Source of the DNA: Streptomyces tsukubensis
GTDB taxonomy: Bacteria > Actinomycetota > Actinomycetes > Streptomycetales > Streptomycetaceae
Assembly: GCF_003932715.1 (NCBI RefSeq)
Contig: NZ_CP020700.1
Span: forward strand, 4,424,501 to 4,488,500
Length of the DNA: 64,000 nucleotides
Direction: 5' to 3'
Shown here: one piece after another, positions 24,693 through 33,564 of the stretch
Position numbering within the stretch: position 1 is the stretch's first letter
Layout: each line of letters opens with the position of its first letter
Position numbers and translations under genes: made by a program
Notes under the pieces: generated by a model
What the model saw: the letters and a program-made list of their open reading frames with translations, nothing else
What the model was told of the DNA's origin: nothing
Databases searched by the model: none

Positions 24693-27446
24693 ATGGGGTT
24701 CATGCGCTACAAAGCGACCGCCTTCAGCTGGGTGCTGGCAACACCGTCGGGCAGTGAGTGGCGGCTGCTGTTCGGGCGGGGCATGGAAGGTGCCCTGATC
24801 AACGAGCAGCAGCGGATCGGTTCGGACTATCTCACCGCGCTGGCACCGCAGTTGGTCAACTTCCAGGGACGGGGTCTCGCCCTCGGCGCCGTGCTGCTGT
24901 CCCGCCAGGGAGAGAACCGGCAGAGCCTGTTCTTCTCGGGCAACACCTACTACTGGTACGACTGGGAGCAGAAGGCCACCCTGAGCCAAGGGCCCTGGAC
25001 GACGCTGGCGAACTGGGGCACCGCGCTCCCGGCCGGCTACCGCTCGCAGGTCGACGTCCTGTTCCAGGCGCCGGACGGAGCGGGCGGTTCCCGGCAGACG
25101 TACTTCTTCAAGGGCGGGCGGGTCCTCACCCTGAACTGGTCCACGGGTGTGGTGCGCGAGGCCCTGATCACCGACGGTCCGGACGCCTCGGGCTGCGAAG
25201 GCTGGGCGCGGTTACCCGAGGACTTCCGCTCCGGACTCGACCATGTGGCGGCGTACAAGCCCGCGGCCGACGGGACCCGGCAGAGCCTGCTGATCAAGGG
25301 TGTCAAGGGTGTCCTGCTGAACTGGAAGACCGGGGTCCTGGCCTCCGGCGCGTTCGACCGCCTCGGGGTGCCCGGCCTCGCCGCGCTCGCCGACCACCAC
25401 CGCGAGTCCATCCGCCCGGTCACCGGCCGCTGGACGGGCACCCTCGGAAACCAGCGGGTAGAGATCCGGGTCGATCTGGAGGGCGAGCGGACCCTGGGGG
25501 TGATCAGCGGCGACCTGTTCACCGGCGATACCTGGACCGACTCCTTCCGTACCGCCGCCGATCTCTCCGTCGTACCGGGCCACAGCGACTTCGTCGTCAG
25601 TGCCTCGGGCCTGACCTGGGCGAACAACTCACCGTGGACCGATCTCGTCGTCCAGCTCCCCCATGTCGTCGTGAACAGCCCCGCGCGCACCGCCCATGTG
25701 GCCCTCTTTGTGCCCGCCTCCTCCGCGATGCTGCAACTGACCTGCTCCTATGCGGGTCCGGCGCTGCGGTCGGTCGAGATGGAGACCGATGCCATGGCGG
25801 GCACCCAGGTCTTCCAGAGCTACGACACCTCCCGGGGGTCCTGGGCTCCGCGCGGCTACCGCCACCGCGTGCTGACCGTCGCCTCCGCCTTCGCCGAGGC
25901 CGGAATCGAGCTGAAGAACGCGGGCCAGGTCAATGTCGTCGCGCCCGACGCCTCGGGCGCCGATCTGAAGTGGTCGGCGGCCGAGCTGCACGCTGCGATG
26001 GAGGCCAACTTCAGTCTCCACCGGGACAGCGAGCAGTGGAAGATCTGGACCTTCGTCGCCACCTACCACACCCTGGACCCGAGGGTCCTCGGAGTGATGT
26101 TCGACCAGATGGGCAGAGAACGCCAGGGCATGGCCGTCTTCCACAGCGGCCTGCAGTACGGCAACTACATCGGAGACGCGATGGAGTTGTTCTGCTATGT
26201 GCACGAGCTGGGGCATGTCTTCAACCTGCACCACTCCTGGGAGAAGCATCTGTCGGCCCCGCCCGCTCCGTTGGGGCCGAACAACGGCTTCGGCGATCTG
26301 TCCTGGATGAACTATCCGGAGGCCTACAACACCGGTACCAGGGCCGGCGTGCAGCACTTCTGGGAGGACTTCCCGTACTCCTTCAGCGAGAACGAACTCC
26401 GTCATCTGCGGCACGGCTTCCACCGCCATATCGTCCCCGGCGGCGATGCCTTCCTCGCCAACACCGCACTCGACCTCAGCGCCACCCCGCAGGCGTTCGC
26501 CCTGCCGGGCGCCGGTGAGGACCCGGGGCTGACGCTCACGCTGGGCGGGAAGCAGTTCTTCGGCTACGGCGAGCCGGTCATGGCCGAACTGAGGCTCTCC
26601 CGTACCGGGGTACGCGGGGATGTGTCCGTGGCCGAGGCGATCGGCCCGGCGGGCGAGCGCACCAAGATCGTGATCACCGATCCGTACGGCCGGACCCGGG
26701 TCTTCCGGCCCATCGCCCGTACCTGCTCCGGGCACGGGGACGCCGAACCCACGGTCACCCTCACCGAGGCGAACCCGGCCCTCTACGAAACCGCCTACCT
26801 CGGGTACGGCAGCGACGGGCTGTACTTCTCCGAGCCCGGCACCTACCGGGTCACCGCCGTCCACACCGGTCTCGACGGGGCCCGTACCGTCTCGCCCACC
26901 CGGACCATCCGGGTCCGTACCCCGCTCGACCGCGCGGACCAGGAAGTCGGGGAGCTTCTCACCGGCGACGACCAGGGCACCCTGCTGGCCTTCCTCGGCT
27001 CCGACGCACCCCATCTCACCGCAGGGAACGACGCCCTCCAGGAGCTGATCGCACGCCACGGCGACCATCCGCTCGCGGCCTACGCCCGGCTCGCGCGGGG
27101 CGCGAACGCCGGCCGCCACTTCCAGACCATCGGAGACGGCCGCCTGCAGGTCCGCGGGCCCGACACCAAGACCGCCGTCTCCCAGCTCACCGAAGCGATC
27201 ACCGTCTCCCGTACCGACCAGGACACCGGTCTGGACAACCTCACCCTCAACGCCGCCTTCCGCCGGCTCGCCACCGTCCACGCCAAGGCGGGCGACCTCG
27301 AACGCGCCGAGGCCACCCTCGACACCCTCGTTACCCACTTCCAGGAACAGGGCGTCCCCGCCGCCGTACAGCGGCATATCCAGGAACAGGCCGAAACGGC
27401 CCGCGCCGGGATCCGCGAAACCGCCGGGGAGGAGCAGGACTCCTGA
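24693..27446 (+). CDS. Hemopexin-repeat protein with a metzincin-like zinc protease domain
   Basis: The 917-residue protein begins with hemopexin-like beta-propeller repeats (residues about 50-235; for example RQSLFFSGNTYYWYDW, SRQTYFFKGGRVLTLNW and RQSLLIKGVKGVLLNW). A protease-like domain follows, with HELGHVFNLHH at 504-514 (His504, Glu505, His508, His514) and a Met-turn candidate SWMNYP with Met539. A beta-rich part and a helical C-terminus with a TPR-like stretch (about 830-905) complete it. GAGAGGAG lies before the ATG. No signal peptide or Tat motif is visible, so the protein may stay in the cytoplasm or leave by another route. The combination resembles matrix metalloproteases in parts but in reverse order. 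Substrate is unknown. Confidence 0.75.
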   Translation: MGFMRYKATAFSWVLATPSGSEWRLLFGRGMEGALINEQQRIGSDYLTALAPQLVNFQGRGLALGAVLLSRQGENRQSLFFSGNTYYWYDWEQKATLSQGPWTTLANWGTALPAGYRSQVDVLFQAPDGAGGSRQTYFFKGGRVLTLNWSTGVVREALITDGPDASGCEGWARLPEDFRSGLDHVAAYKPAADGTRQSLLIKGVKGVLLNWKTGVLASGAFDRLGVPGLAALADHHRESIRPVTGRWTGTLGNQRVEIRVDLEGERTLGVISGDLFTGDTWTDSFRTAADLSVVPGHSDFVVSASGLTWANNSPWTDLVVQLPHVVVNSPARTAHVALFVPASSAMLQLTCSYAGPALRSVEMETDAMAGTQVFQSYDTSRGSWAPRGYRHRVLTVASAFAEAGIELKNAGQVNVVAPDASGADLKWSAAELHAAMEANFSLHRDSEQWKIWTFVATYHTLDPRVLGVMFDQMGRERQGMAVFHSGLQYGNYIGDAMELFCYVHELGHVFNLHHSWEKHLSAPPAPLGPNNGFGDLSWMNYPEAYNTGTRAGVQHFWEDFPYSFSENELRHLRHGFHRHIVPGGDAFLANTALDLSATPQAFALPGAGEDPGLTLTLGGKQFFGYGEPVMAELRLSRTGVRGDVSVAEAIGPAGERTKIVITDPYGRTRVFRPIARTCSGHGDAEPTVTLTEANPALYETAYLGYGSDGLYFSEPGTYRVTAVHTGLDGARTVSPTRTIRVRTPLDRADQEVGELLTGDDQGTLLAFLGSDAPHLTAGNDALQELIARHGDHPLAAYARLARGANAGRHFQTIGDGRLQVRGPDTKTAVSQLTEAITVSRTDQDTGLDNLTLNAAFRRLATVHAKAGDLERAEATLDTLVTHFQEQGVPAAVQRHIQEQAETARAGIRETAGEEQDS

Positions 27447-27462
27447 CGCCCGGGGCACACCC

Positions 27463-27499
27463 GCCTCTGCCCGCCGGAACACCGTCGGCGGGCAGAGGC
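27463..27499. terminator. Bidirectional terminator hairpin
   Basis: GCCTCTGCCCGCCG (27463-27476) pairs perfectly with CGGCGGGCAGAGGC (27486-27499) around a 9-nt loop. It lies between the convergent ends of the protease-like gene and the minus-strand catabolic operon and would stop transcription from both. Confidence 0.85.
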
Positions 27500-27508
27500 A
27501 GGCGGGGC

Positions 27509-27808
27509 TCAGGCGCCCGCGGCGCGTGGGGGCCCCGGGTCCACCGGGTGGGCGGCCAGGGCGTGCACGGTGACGTCCATCCACGGCCAGACCGGGAGGG
27601 AGGAGATGATCGCGTGCAGTTCGGTGGGGTCGGCGGCCCGCCACAGGCCCCAGTTCTCGGTACGGCCGGGCACCCGCCACATACGGACCAGATGACCGGC
27701 GGCGGCCAGTTCGGCGGCATGTGCGCGCTCGGCGGTGGAGACCGCTTCTTTACGGTCCGGGTCCATGTCCTCGGGCCATCCGATGCGGATGTTGACCAGG
27801 AATTCCAT
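27509..27808 (-). CDS. Muconolactone delta-isomerase-like small protein
   Basis: The 99-residue protein (start MEFLVNIRIGWPEDM) matches the muconolactone isomerase/YciI-like ferredoxin fold. Its segments include LAAAGHLVRMWRVPGRTENWGLW and LPVWPWMDVTVHALAAHPVD. The true enzyme moves a double bond in muconolactone in the beta-ketoadipate pathway. No other beta-ketoadipate gene is nearby, so the actual substrate is probably different. It is the last gene of the ten-gene minus-strand operon and lies 36 bp after the aldehyde dehydrogenase gene. Confidence 0.8.
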   Translation of the reverse strand: MEFLVNIRIGWPEDMDPDRKEAVSTAERAHAAELAAAGHLVRMWRVPGRTENWGLWRAADPTELHAIISSLPVWPWMDVTVHALAAHPVDPGPPRAAGA

Positions 27809-27844
27809 GATGTCCTCGCGTTCTTGAGGGGGGCAGCCAGGGGG

Positions 27845-29368
27845 TCAGTGGGCGAAGGGGTCCGCGGGGGTGCCGTGTTCCGTCACCACCGACTTGGTCT
27901 GGAGGAATTCGCGTACGGCCTCCACGCCGTTCTCCCGGCCGAGCCCGGACTGCTTGTGGCCGCCGAACGGGACGGACCAGTGCAGCAGCCGGTAGGTGTT
28001 GACCCACACCACCCCGGCCTCCAGCCGGGACGCGACCCGGTGGGCCCGGCTCGCGTCCCGGGTCCACAGGCCCGCGGCGAGCCCGTACTCCAGGGAGTTG
28101 GCGAGCGCGACCGCCTCGTCCTCGCCGGAGAAGGACTGGACGGTGGCGACCGGCCCGAAGATCTCCTCCCGGCACACCGCCATATCGGCGCGCACACCGG
28201 CCAGGACCGTGGGCCGGTACCAGAAACCGCCGTCGTTGTCGGGGCGCTGTCCACCCGTCAGCACCCGGGCGCCGTCCCGTACCGCGCCCGCGACGTACGA
28301 CTCCACCCGTTCCAGCGCCGCCGCCGAGGCGAGCGGGCCGACGTGGGTCCCCGGATCGCGCGGGTCACCGACCCGCAGCCCCTCCACCGAGGCGGCGAAA
28401 CGGGCCAGGAACTCGTCGTACACGGACTCCTCGACGAGCAGCCGCGATCCCGCCACACAGGTCTGACCGGCGGCGGAGAAAGCGCCCTGCCGGGCGGCGG
28501 TGACGGCCGCGTCGAGATCACCGTCCGCGAAGACCAGATGGGCGGACTTCCCGCCCGCCTCGCAGACGAAACGCTTCATCCGGGCCGCGGCGAGCGCCCC
28601 GAGGACCCGGGCGACGGCCGTACTGCCGGTGAAGGTGACCATGGCGACGTCCGGATGCTCGGTCAGCCGCCGGGCCTCCGCCGCACCGCCGATGACGGTG
28701 GTGACGACGCCGGGCGGGAAGCCCGCCTCCAGCGCCAGCTCGGCCAGCCGGACCGAGGAGGCCGGGGCCTGGGGCGGCGGCTTCAGGACGACCGTATTGC
28801 CCGCGGCGAGAGCGGGCGCCAGCTTCCAGGAGCCCAGGGACAGCGCGCCGTTGAACGGCGTCAGCGCGGCGACCACCCCGAGCGGCTCCTCGCGGATCAC
28901 CGCGCTCGCGGTGGCGCTCAGGGCGCGGGAGCGGTCCTCCAGGGTCTCTGCGACGGCCGCGAAGTAGCGGTACCAGCGCACCAGCGCCGCCACCTCGCCG
29001 CGGGTCGCGGTGAGGGGCTTGCCGTTGGCGCGGGTCTCCAGGGCGGCGAGTTCGTCGCCGTGGGCGGCGAGCACATCCCCGAGGCGGTACAGCAGATCGG
29101 CACGGGCGTGCTGGGGCAGTCCCGCCCAGGACGGGGAGCGCAGCGCGCCGCGGGCGGCGGCCACCGCCCGGTCGACGGCCGCCGGGTCCTGCCAGGCGGT
29201 GCCCCAGCGGGCGCCGGTCGCCGGGTCCAGGAGCGGGACCTCGCTGCCGCCGGGGGCCGACCGGCGGTCCCCGGTGAACGAGGTCCACTCGGACAGGGGC
29301 GTGGTCCCGGGGGACGGGGACGCGGGCGGGGGCGCTGCCGCCGGGCCGCCGGCGGTGGTCGGGGTCAT
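27845..29368 (-). CDS. NAD(P)-dependent aldehyde dehydrogenase
   Basis: The 507-residue protein is a standard ALDH. The general base Glu lies in FVCEAGGKSAHLVF, the nucleophilic Cys in SAAGQTCVAGSR, the cofactor segment in TFTGSTAVARVLG, and the C-terminal part in EIFGPVATVQSF and GGHKQSGLGRENG. It oxidises an aldehyde to the acid in the cytoplasm. The start ATG 29368 overlaps the stop of the upstream ABC ATPase gene by 4 bp. As part of the transporter operon it probably works on a product of the imported compound, perhaps after the FAD oxidoreductase or the M19-like enzyme. The exact aldehyde is unknown. Confidence 0.92.
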   Translation of the reverse strand: MTPTTAGGPAAAPPPASPSPGTTPLSEWTSFTGDRRSAPGGSEVPLLDPATGARWGTAWQDPAAVDRAVAAARGALRSPSWAGLPQHARADLLYRLGDVLAAHGDELAALETRANGKPLTATRGEVAALVRWYRYFAAVAETLEDRSRALSATASAVIREEPLGVVAALTPFNGALSLGSWKLAPALAAGNTVVLKPPPQAPASSVRLAELALEAGFPPGVVTTVIGGAAEARRLTEHPDVAMVTFTGSTAVARVLGALAAARMKRFVCEAGGKSAHLVFADGDLDAAVTAARQGAFSAAGQTCVAGSRLLVEESVYDEFLARFAASVEGLRVGDPRDPGTHVGPLASAAALERVESYVAGAVRDGARVLTGGQRPDNDGGFWYRPTVLAGVRADMAVCREEIFGPVATVQSFSGEDEAVALANSLEYGLAAGLWTRDASRAHRVASRLEAGVVWVNTYRLLHWSVPFGGHKQSGLGRENGVEAVREFLQTKSVVTEHGTPADPFAH

Positions 29369-30579
29369 GGTGTCGTGGTCCTCTCGGTGGTGCGTTCGGC
29401 GGGCGCGGTGAGCGCGGCCCGTACGCCGGGTGTGTCGTGGTGGTGGCAGGCCACGGTGTGCTCCGGGGCTGCTGTGCCTTCGGCGGTTCCGGCCGGTACG
29501 GCGGTCTGCGGCGGCGCCTCGGTGCGGCACACCTCCGTCGCGAAGGGGCAGGCCCGCTGGAAACGGCAGCCCGGCGGCGGGTCGGCCGGGTCCGGCGGTT
29601 CGGCGCGGGGCCGGGCCGCCGCGCCGGTGCCGGGGGCCGGGGCCCGCGGGTCGGGTACGGGCACGGCGGCCAGCAGGGAGTGGGTGTACGGGTGGCGGGG
29701 CGTGTCGAACACCTCGGCGCACGGCCCGCTCTCCATCACCCGCCCGCCGTACATCACCACGACCCGGTCCGACAGATGCCGGACCACGCTCATGTCGTGG
29801 GAGATGAACAGGAAGCTGACCTCGCTGTCCCGGCACAGATCCTTGACGAGGTTGACGATCTGGCCCTGCACGCTGACGTCGAGGGCGGAGACGATCTCGT
29901 CGCAGACGATGAAGCGGGGTTCGACGGCCAGGGCGCGGGCGATGGCGGCGCGCTGGCGCTGGCCGCCGGAGAGTTCGTGCGGGTAGCGGTCGGCGAGTTC
30001 GGGGGCGAGGCCGACCTGGGCGAGGAGTTCGGCGGCGCGGTCGGCGGTCCGGTCGCGGGGGACCGTGCGGTGGACCTGGACGACCTCGCGGATCATCGCG
30101 CCGATCGTCATCCGGGGGTTGAGACTGGCGTACGGGTCCTGGTGGACGATCTGGGCGACGCGCGGCAGCGACCGGTCGGCCTGGAGCCGGTCCAGGGGGC
30201 GGCCCTCGATGAGGATGCGCCCGCCGGCGACCGGGGAGAGGCCGACCAGGGCGCGTCCGGTGGTGGTCTTGCCGCTGCCGCTCTCCCCGACCACGGTGGT
30301 GATGGAACGGGCCGGGACGGTGAAGGAGACCCCGTCCACGGCGCGGGCGGTACCGGTCACCCGGCGCAGCACTCCGGTGCGCAGGGGGAAGTGGACCCGG
30401 AGGTCCTCGACGGTGACGGCGTCCGGGGGGCGGGCGCCGGATTCCGTGCCGATGGCCGTGCCGGTGCCGGTGCCGGTGCTGGTGCTGGTTCCCGTGCTGG
30501 TTTCCGTGCCGGTTTCTGTGCCGGTGCCGGCAAGGGGCGGGCCGTCGCCGGTCGTCTCTCTGCTCGGGCGGGCGCTCAT
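29365..30579 (-). CDS. Oligo/dipeptide ABC transporter ATPase (DppF/OppF-like)
   Basis: The 404-residue protein has a low-complexity Gly-Thr-rich N-terminus (residues about 15-50), then a complete ABC ATPase. Walker A is GESGSGKTTTG, the signature is LSGGQRQRAAIARA, Walker B is RFIVCDEIVSALD, and the switch His is in FISHDMSVV. The C-terminal oligopeptide-transporter domain with spaced cysteines (PPGCRFQRACPFATEVC) is typical of OppF/DppF, in which such cysteines can hold an iron-sulfur cluster. It pairs with the ATPase encoded just upstream, whose stop overlaps its ATG. Confidence 0.9.
   Translation of the reverse strand: MSARPSRETTGDGPPLAGTGTETGTETSTGTSTSTGTGTGTAIGTESGARPPDAVTVEDLRVHFPLRTGVLRRVTGTARAVDGVSFTVPARSITTVVGESGSGKTTTGRALVGLSPVAGGRILIEGRPLDRLQADRSLPRVAQIVHQDPYASLNPRMTIGAMIREVVQVHRTVPRDRTADRAAELLAQVGLAPELADRYPHELSGGQRQRAAIARALAVEPRFIVCDEIVSALDVSVQGQIVNLVKDLCRDSEVSFLFISHDMSVVRHLSDRVVVMYGGRVMESGPCAEVFDTPRHPYTHSLLAAVPVPDPRAPAPGTGAAARPRAEPPDPADPPPGCRFQRACPFATEVCRTEAPPQTAVPAGTAEGTAAPEHTVACHHHDTPGVRAALTAPAERTTERTTTP
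30444..30531. repeat. Imperfect GTGCCG/GTGCTG hexanucleotide repeat inside the ABC ATPase gene
   Basis: The + strand shows a run of GTGCCG-, GTGCTG- and TTCCGTG-like units; on the minus strand they encode alternating Gly-Thr/Glu-Thr/Ser-Thr dipeptides in the ATPase N-terminus. All units keep the frame in multiples of six. Such runs change length easily by slippage and would only lengthen or shorten the linker. Confidence 0.65.
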
Positions 30580-31625
30580 ACGGGTGCTCCTGCGGGATGC
30601 GGCGCGTCGGCGGCGGACGCGGGGTACGGACAGCGGACCGTGTGCGCGGCATGCGCCCCGGGCAGGCGGCGGAGTTCGGGGACGGCGTCGCCGCAGTCGG
30701 GGCGGGCCTCGCCGCAGCGCGGCTGGAAGGCGCAGCCGGGGGGCGGGTCCGACGGGTGGGGCGGGAAGCCCGGGATGGCGGGGAGCCGGTCCACCCGGCG
30801 GTCCATCCGGGGGACGGCGGCCATCAGGGCACGGGTGTAGGGGTGGCCGGGGGCGTCGAACAGCGCGGTGGTGGGCGCGGTCTCGACGATCCGGCCGCCG
30901 TACATGACCGCGATCCGGTCGGTGACCCCGGCGACCACGCCCAGATCGTGGGTGATCAGGACGAGCGCCATGCGCAGTTCGCGGCGGAGGCGGTCGATCA
31001 GGCCGAGCACCTGGGCCTGGATGGTGACGTCCAGGGCGGTGGTGGGCTCGTCGGCGATCAGCAGCCGGGGCTCGCGGCTGACCGCCATGGCGATGAGGAC
31101 CCGCTGGCGCATTCCGCCGGAGAGTTCGTGCGGGTAGTTGGCGAGCCGGTCGCGGGCGCCGGGGATGCCGACCAGGTCCAGGAGTTCGGCACACCGGTCC
31201 CGGGCGGCCCGGCGGCTGTGGCCGTCGTAGCGGACGAGGGGCTCGGCCATCTGCGCGCCGATGGTCATGGCCGGGTTGAGCGCGGACAGGGCGTCCTGCG
31301 AGACCAGGGCGATACCGCTGCCCCGTACCTCCCGGAACTGCTTCGGGCGCAGCCCGGTCAGATCGCGGCCGTCGAAGGTGATCCGGCCGTGCACCTCGGC
31401 GCCCTCGTGGCCGAGCAGACCGAGGACGGCCAGCATGGTCTGGCTTTTGCCGCAGCCCGACTCGCCGACCACGCCGAGGGACTCGCCTTCGGCGACCTGG
31501 AACGAGACGTCGCGGACGGTCTCCACCCGGCCCGGTGCGGGGCCCGGTCCGGCGGCTGCTGAGGGGGCCGGGCGGGTGCGGTCGGGATAGGCGACCCTGA
31601 GATGTTCCACTTCGAGGACGGACAC
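30576..31625 (-). CDS. Oligo/dipeptide ABC transporter ATPase (DppD/OppD-like)
   Basis: The 349-residue protein starts at GTG 31625 with GGGAGG about seven bases upstream. The ABC motifs are all present: Walker A GESGCGKSQTML, signature LSGGMRQRVLIAMA, Walker B LLIADEPTTALD, and the switch His in LITHDLGVV. The oligopeptide-transporter C-terminal extension has RMDRRVDRLPAIPGFPP and a PPGCAFQPRC cluster. It forms the ATPase pair with the next gene and powers the DppB/DppC-type permeases upstream in the operon. It is 14 bp downstream of the DppB-type gene. Confidence 0.92.
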   Translation of the reverse strand: MSVLEVEHLRVAYPDRTRPAPSAAAGPGPAPGRVETVRDVSFQVAEGESLGVVGESGCGKSQTMLAVLGLLGHEGAEVHGRITFDGRDLTGLRPKQFREVRGSGIALVSQDALSALNPAMTIGAQMAEPLVRYDGHSRRAARDRCAELLDLVGIPGARDRLANYPHELSGGMRQRVLIAMAVSREPRLLIADEPTTALDVTIQAQVLGLIDRLRRELRMALVLITHDLGVVAGVTDRIAVMYGGRIVETAPTTALFDAPGHPYTRALMAAVPRMDRRVDRLPAIPGFPPHPSDPPPGCAFQPRCGEARPDCGDAVPELRRLPGAHAAHTVRCPYPASAADAPHPAGAPV

Positions 31626-31639
31626 GGTGGTGCCTCCCG

Positions 31640-32590
31640 CTACGCGAGTTTGATCTTGGGGTTGAAGTACGCCTGGACCACGTCGACGAGGAAGTTGATG
31701 AGGACGAAGGCGATGGCGATCATCAGGATTCCGCCCTGGACGAGGGGGATGTCCCGGGTGGAGATGGCCTGGTGCAGCGCGAGTCCGATACCGGGCCAGG
31801 AGAACACCGTCTCCGTGAGGACCGCCCCGCTGAGCAGGAATCCGGCCTGGAGCCCGATGACGGTGACGACGGAGGGCATCGCGTTGGGCAGCACATGGCG
31901 GGTGACGACACGGAGTTCGCCGACCCCGCGCGAGCGGGCGGTGCGGACGTAGTCGTTGCCGATGACCTCCAGGACGGCCGAGCGGGTCATCCGGGCGATC
32001 ACCGCGAGCGACCAGGCCGACAGGGTGATCACCGGGAGCACCATGTGTGCCAGGACGTCCAGGACCCCGCCCCCGCCGCCGATGGAGGTCATTCCGGTGG
32101 CGGGCAGCATCCGGAGCTGGAGGGAGAAGACCACGATGAGGACGAGCCCGAACCAGAACGACGGTACGGAGTTGAGGAAGAGCACCCCGACGGTCAGTCC
32201 CCGGTCCCGCGCGGAGCCCGGCTTCATGGCGGCCCAGGTGCCGATGGCGACCCCGGCGACGGCGGCGACGACGATCGCGGTCCCGGACAGCAGGAAGGTG
32301 TTGAGCAGCCGTTCGGAGATGACCTCGGAGACGGGGCGGCCGAAGGAGAGGGAGCGGCCGAGGTCGCCGCCGAAGAGGTTGCCGAGATAGGTGAAGTAGC
32401 GGGAGACCGCGGGCTCGTCGAGCCCCAGATCGGCGCGGAGCGCCTGCCGGTCCTCCTCGGACGAGGTGGGGCCGAGCAGGGCGGTCGCCTGGTCGCCGGG
32501 GATGATCTGGCCGAGCGCGAAGGTGGCGACGGTCACCCCGAGGACGACGGGGATCATCTGGAGCGCCCGGCGCAGGGTGAAGGTCAGCAT
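31640..32590 (-). CDS. ABC transporter permease (DppB-like)
   Basis: The 316-residue protein starts at ATG 32590 with GGAGGGG upstream and has six membrane segments in the DppB/OppB order. The N-terminus MLTFTLRRALQMIPVVLGVTV and the segment GDLGRSLSFGRPVSEVISERL are typical. The EAA-like loop that contacts the ATPase is seen as NDYVRTARSRGVGELRVVTRHVL. It forms the membrane channel with the DppC-type protein for uptake of a di- or oligopeptide-like compound or another compound class handled by this family, such as nickel or glutathione. Confidence 0.93.
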   Translation of the reverse strand: MLTFTLRRALQMIPVVLGVTVATFALGQIIPGDQATALLGPTSSEEDRQALRADLGLDEPAVSRYFTYLGNLFGGDLGRSLSFGRPVSEVISERLLNTFLLSGTAIVVAAVAGVAIGTWAAMKPGSARDRGLTVGVLFLNSVPSFWFGLVLIVVFSLQLRMLPATGMTSIGGGGGVLDVLAHMVLPVITLSAWSLAVIARMTRSAVLEVIGNDYVRTARSRGVGELRVVTRHVLPNAMPSVVTVIGLQAGFLLSGAVLTETVFSWPGIGLALHQAISTRDIPLVQGGILMIAIAFVLINFLVDVVQAYFNPKIKLA

Positions 32591-32645
32591 GGCGCCCCTC
32601 CTGGGCTGGTGTCGGTGACGGGGCCGCGGGTGCGGCGGGCGGCCC

Positions 32646-33548
32646 TCATGACCGGCTCCGGCTGCGCGGGTCGAGCCGGTCCCGTACGCCGTCCCCGAGC
32701 AGGTTGAAGCCGATCGCCAGGACGACGATGACCAGGCCCGGGATGGTCGCCACATGCGGTGAGGTGACCAGCAGGGCACGGCCGCCGCTGAGCATCTGCC
32801 CCCAGTCGGGGGCGGGCGGCTGGGCGCCCAGGCCGAGGAAGGCGAGGCTGGCGCCGAGGATGACGTTCCGTCCGGTCTGGAGGGTGGCGAAGACGGTCAG
32901 CCCGCCGAGGAGGTTGGGGACGATATGGCGCAGGGCGATCCGGCGGTGCCGGTAGCCGAGTACGGCGGCGGCCTCCACGTACTGCTCCTGGCGCAGCGAG
33001 ACGACGCTGCCGCGGACGATCCGGCCGAACTCGGGGACGGTGACCACGACCATGGCGATCACCATGGAGGTCAGACCGGGGCCGAGGGCGACGCCGATGC
33101 CGAGGGCGAGCAGGATGCCGGGGAAGGAGAACATCACGTCGAAGACGCGCATCAGGACGCTGTCCAGCCAGCCGCCGGCATAGCCGGAGACCAGGCCGAT
33201 GAGACCGCCGATCAGCAGCGCGATCAGGGTGGGCACGACCGCGACGAGCAGGGCGAGCCTGCTGCCGTGCATCAGCCGGCTGAGGATGTCCCGGCCGACC
33301 TCGTCGGTGCCGAGGAGATGGCCGCCGCTGAAGGGGGCGAGGCCGATGGCCGACGGATCGGTGGCGAGCGGGTCGGCGGGGGCTGTCCAGGGGGCGAGCA
33401 GGGCGACCAGCACGGTCAGGGCGACGATGCCGCCGCCGATGGCCGTGGTGGCGTTGCCGCCGCCGGCCGCGCGCAGCCGTTCGCGCAGTCGTTCGCGCAG
33501 ACGGGGCCGGGACACGGTGCGGGGCACGGGTGCCGCAGTGGCGTTCAT
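32646..33548 (-). CDS. ABC transporter permease (DppC-like)
   Basis: The 300-residue protein starts at ATG 33548 with GAGGAGGAGG upstream. It has the OppC-type N-terminal segment and a periplasmic-side LLGTDEVGRDILSRLMHGSR motif characteristic of DppC/OppC. Transmembrane segments follow, with the EAA-like loop EQYVEAAAVLGYRHRRIALRHI. It is encoded between the binding protein and the DppB-type permease. The first 35 residues contain a repeated Arg-Glu-Arg-Leu stretch (RLRERLRERLRAAG), which is a small local duplication. Confidence 0.93.
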   Translation of the reverse strand: MNATAAPVPRTVSRPRLRERLRERLRAAGGGNATTAIGGGIVALTVLVALLAPWTAPADPLATDPSAIGLAPFSGGHLLGTDEVGRDILSRLMHGSRLALLVAVVPTLIALLIGGLIGLVSGYAGGWLDSVLMRVFDVMFSFPGILLALGIGVALGPGLTSMVIAMVVVTVPEFGRIVRGSVVSLRQEQYVEAAAVLGYRHRRIALRHIVPNLLGGLTVFATLQTGRNVILGASLAFLGLGAQPPAPDWGQMLSGGRALLVTSPHVATIPGLVIVVLAIGFNLLGDGVRDRLDPRSRSRS

Positions 33549-33564
33549 GACGGGGACCTCCTCC

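Noticed and set aside
27548..29986. 812-codon plus-strand frame across the aldehyde dehydrogenase and ABC ATPase genes
   Set aside because: Low-complexity Gly/Arg-rich product opposite well-defined genes; typical of high-GC antisense frames.
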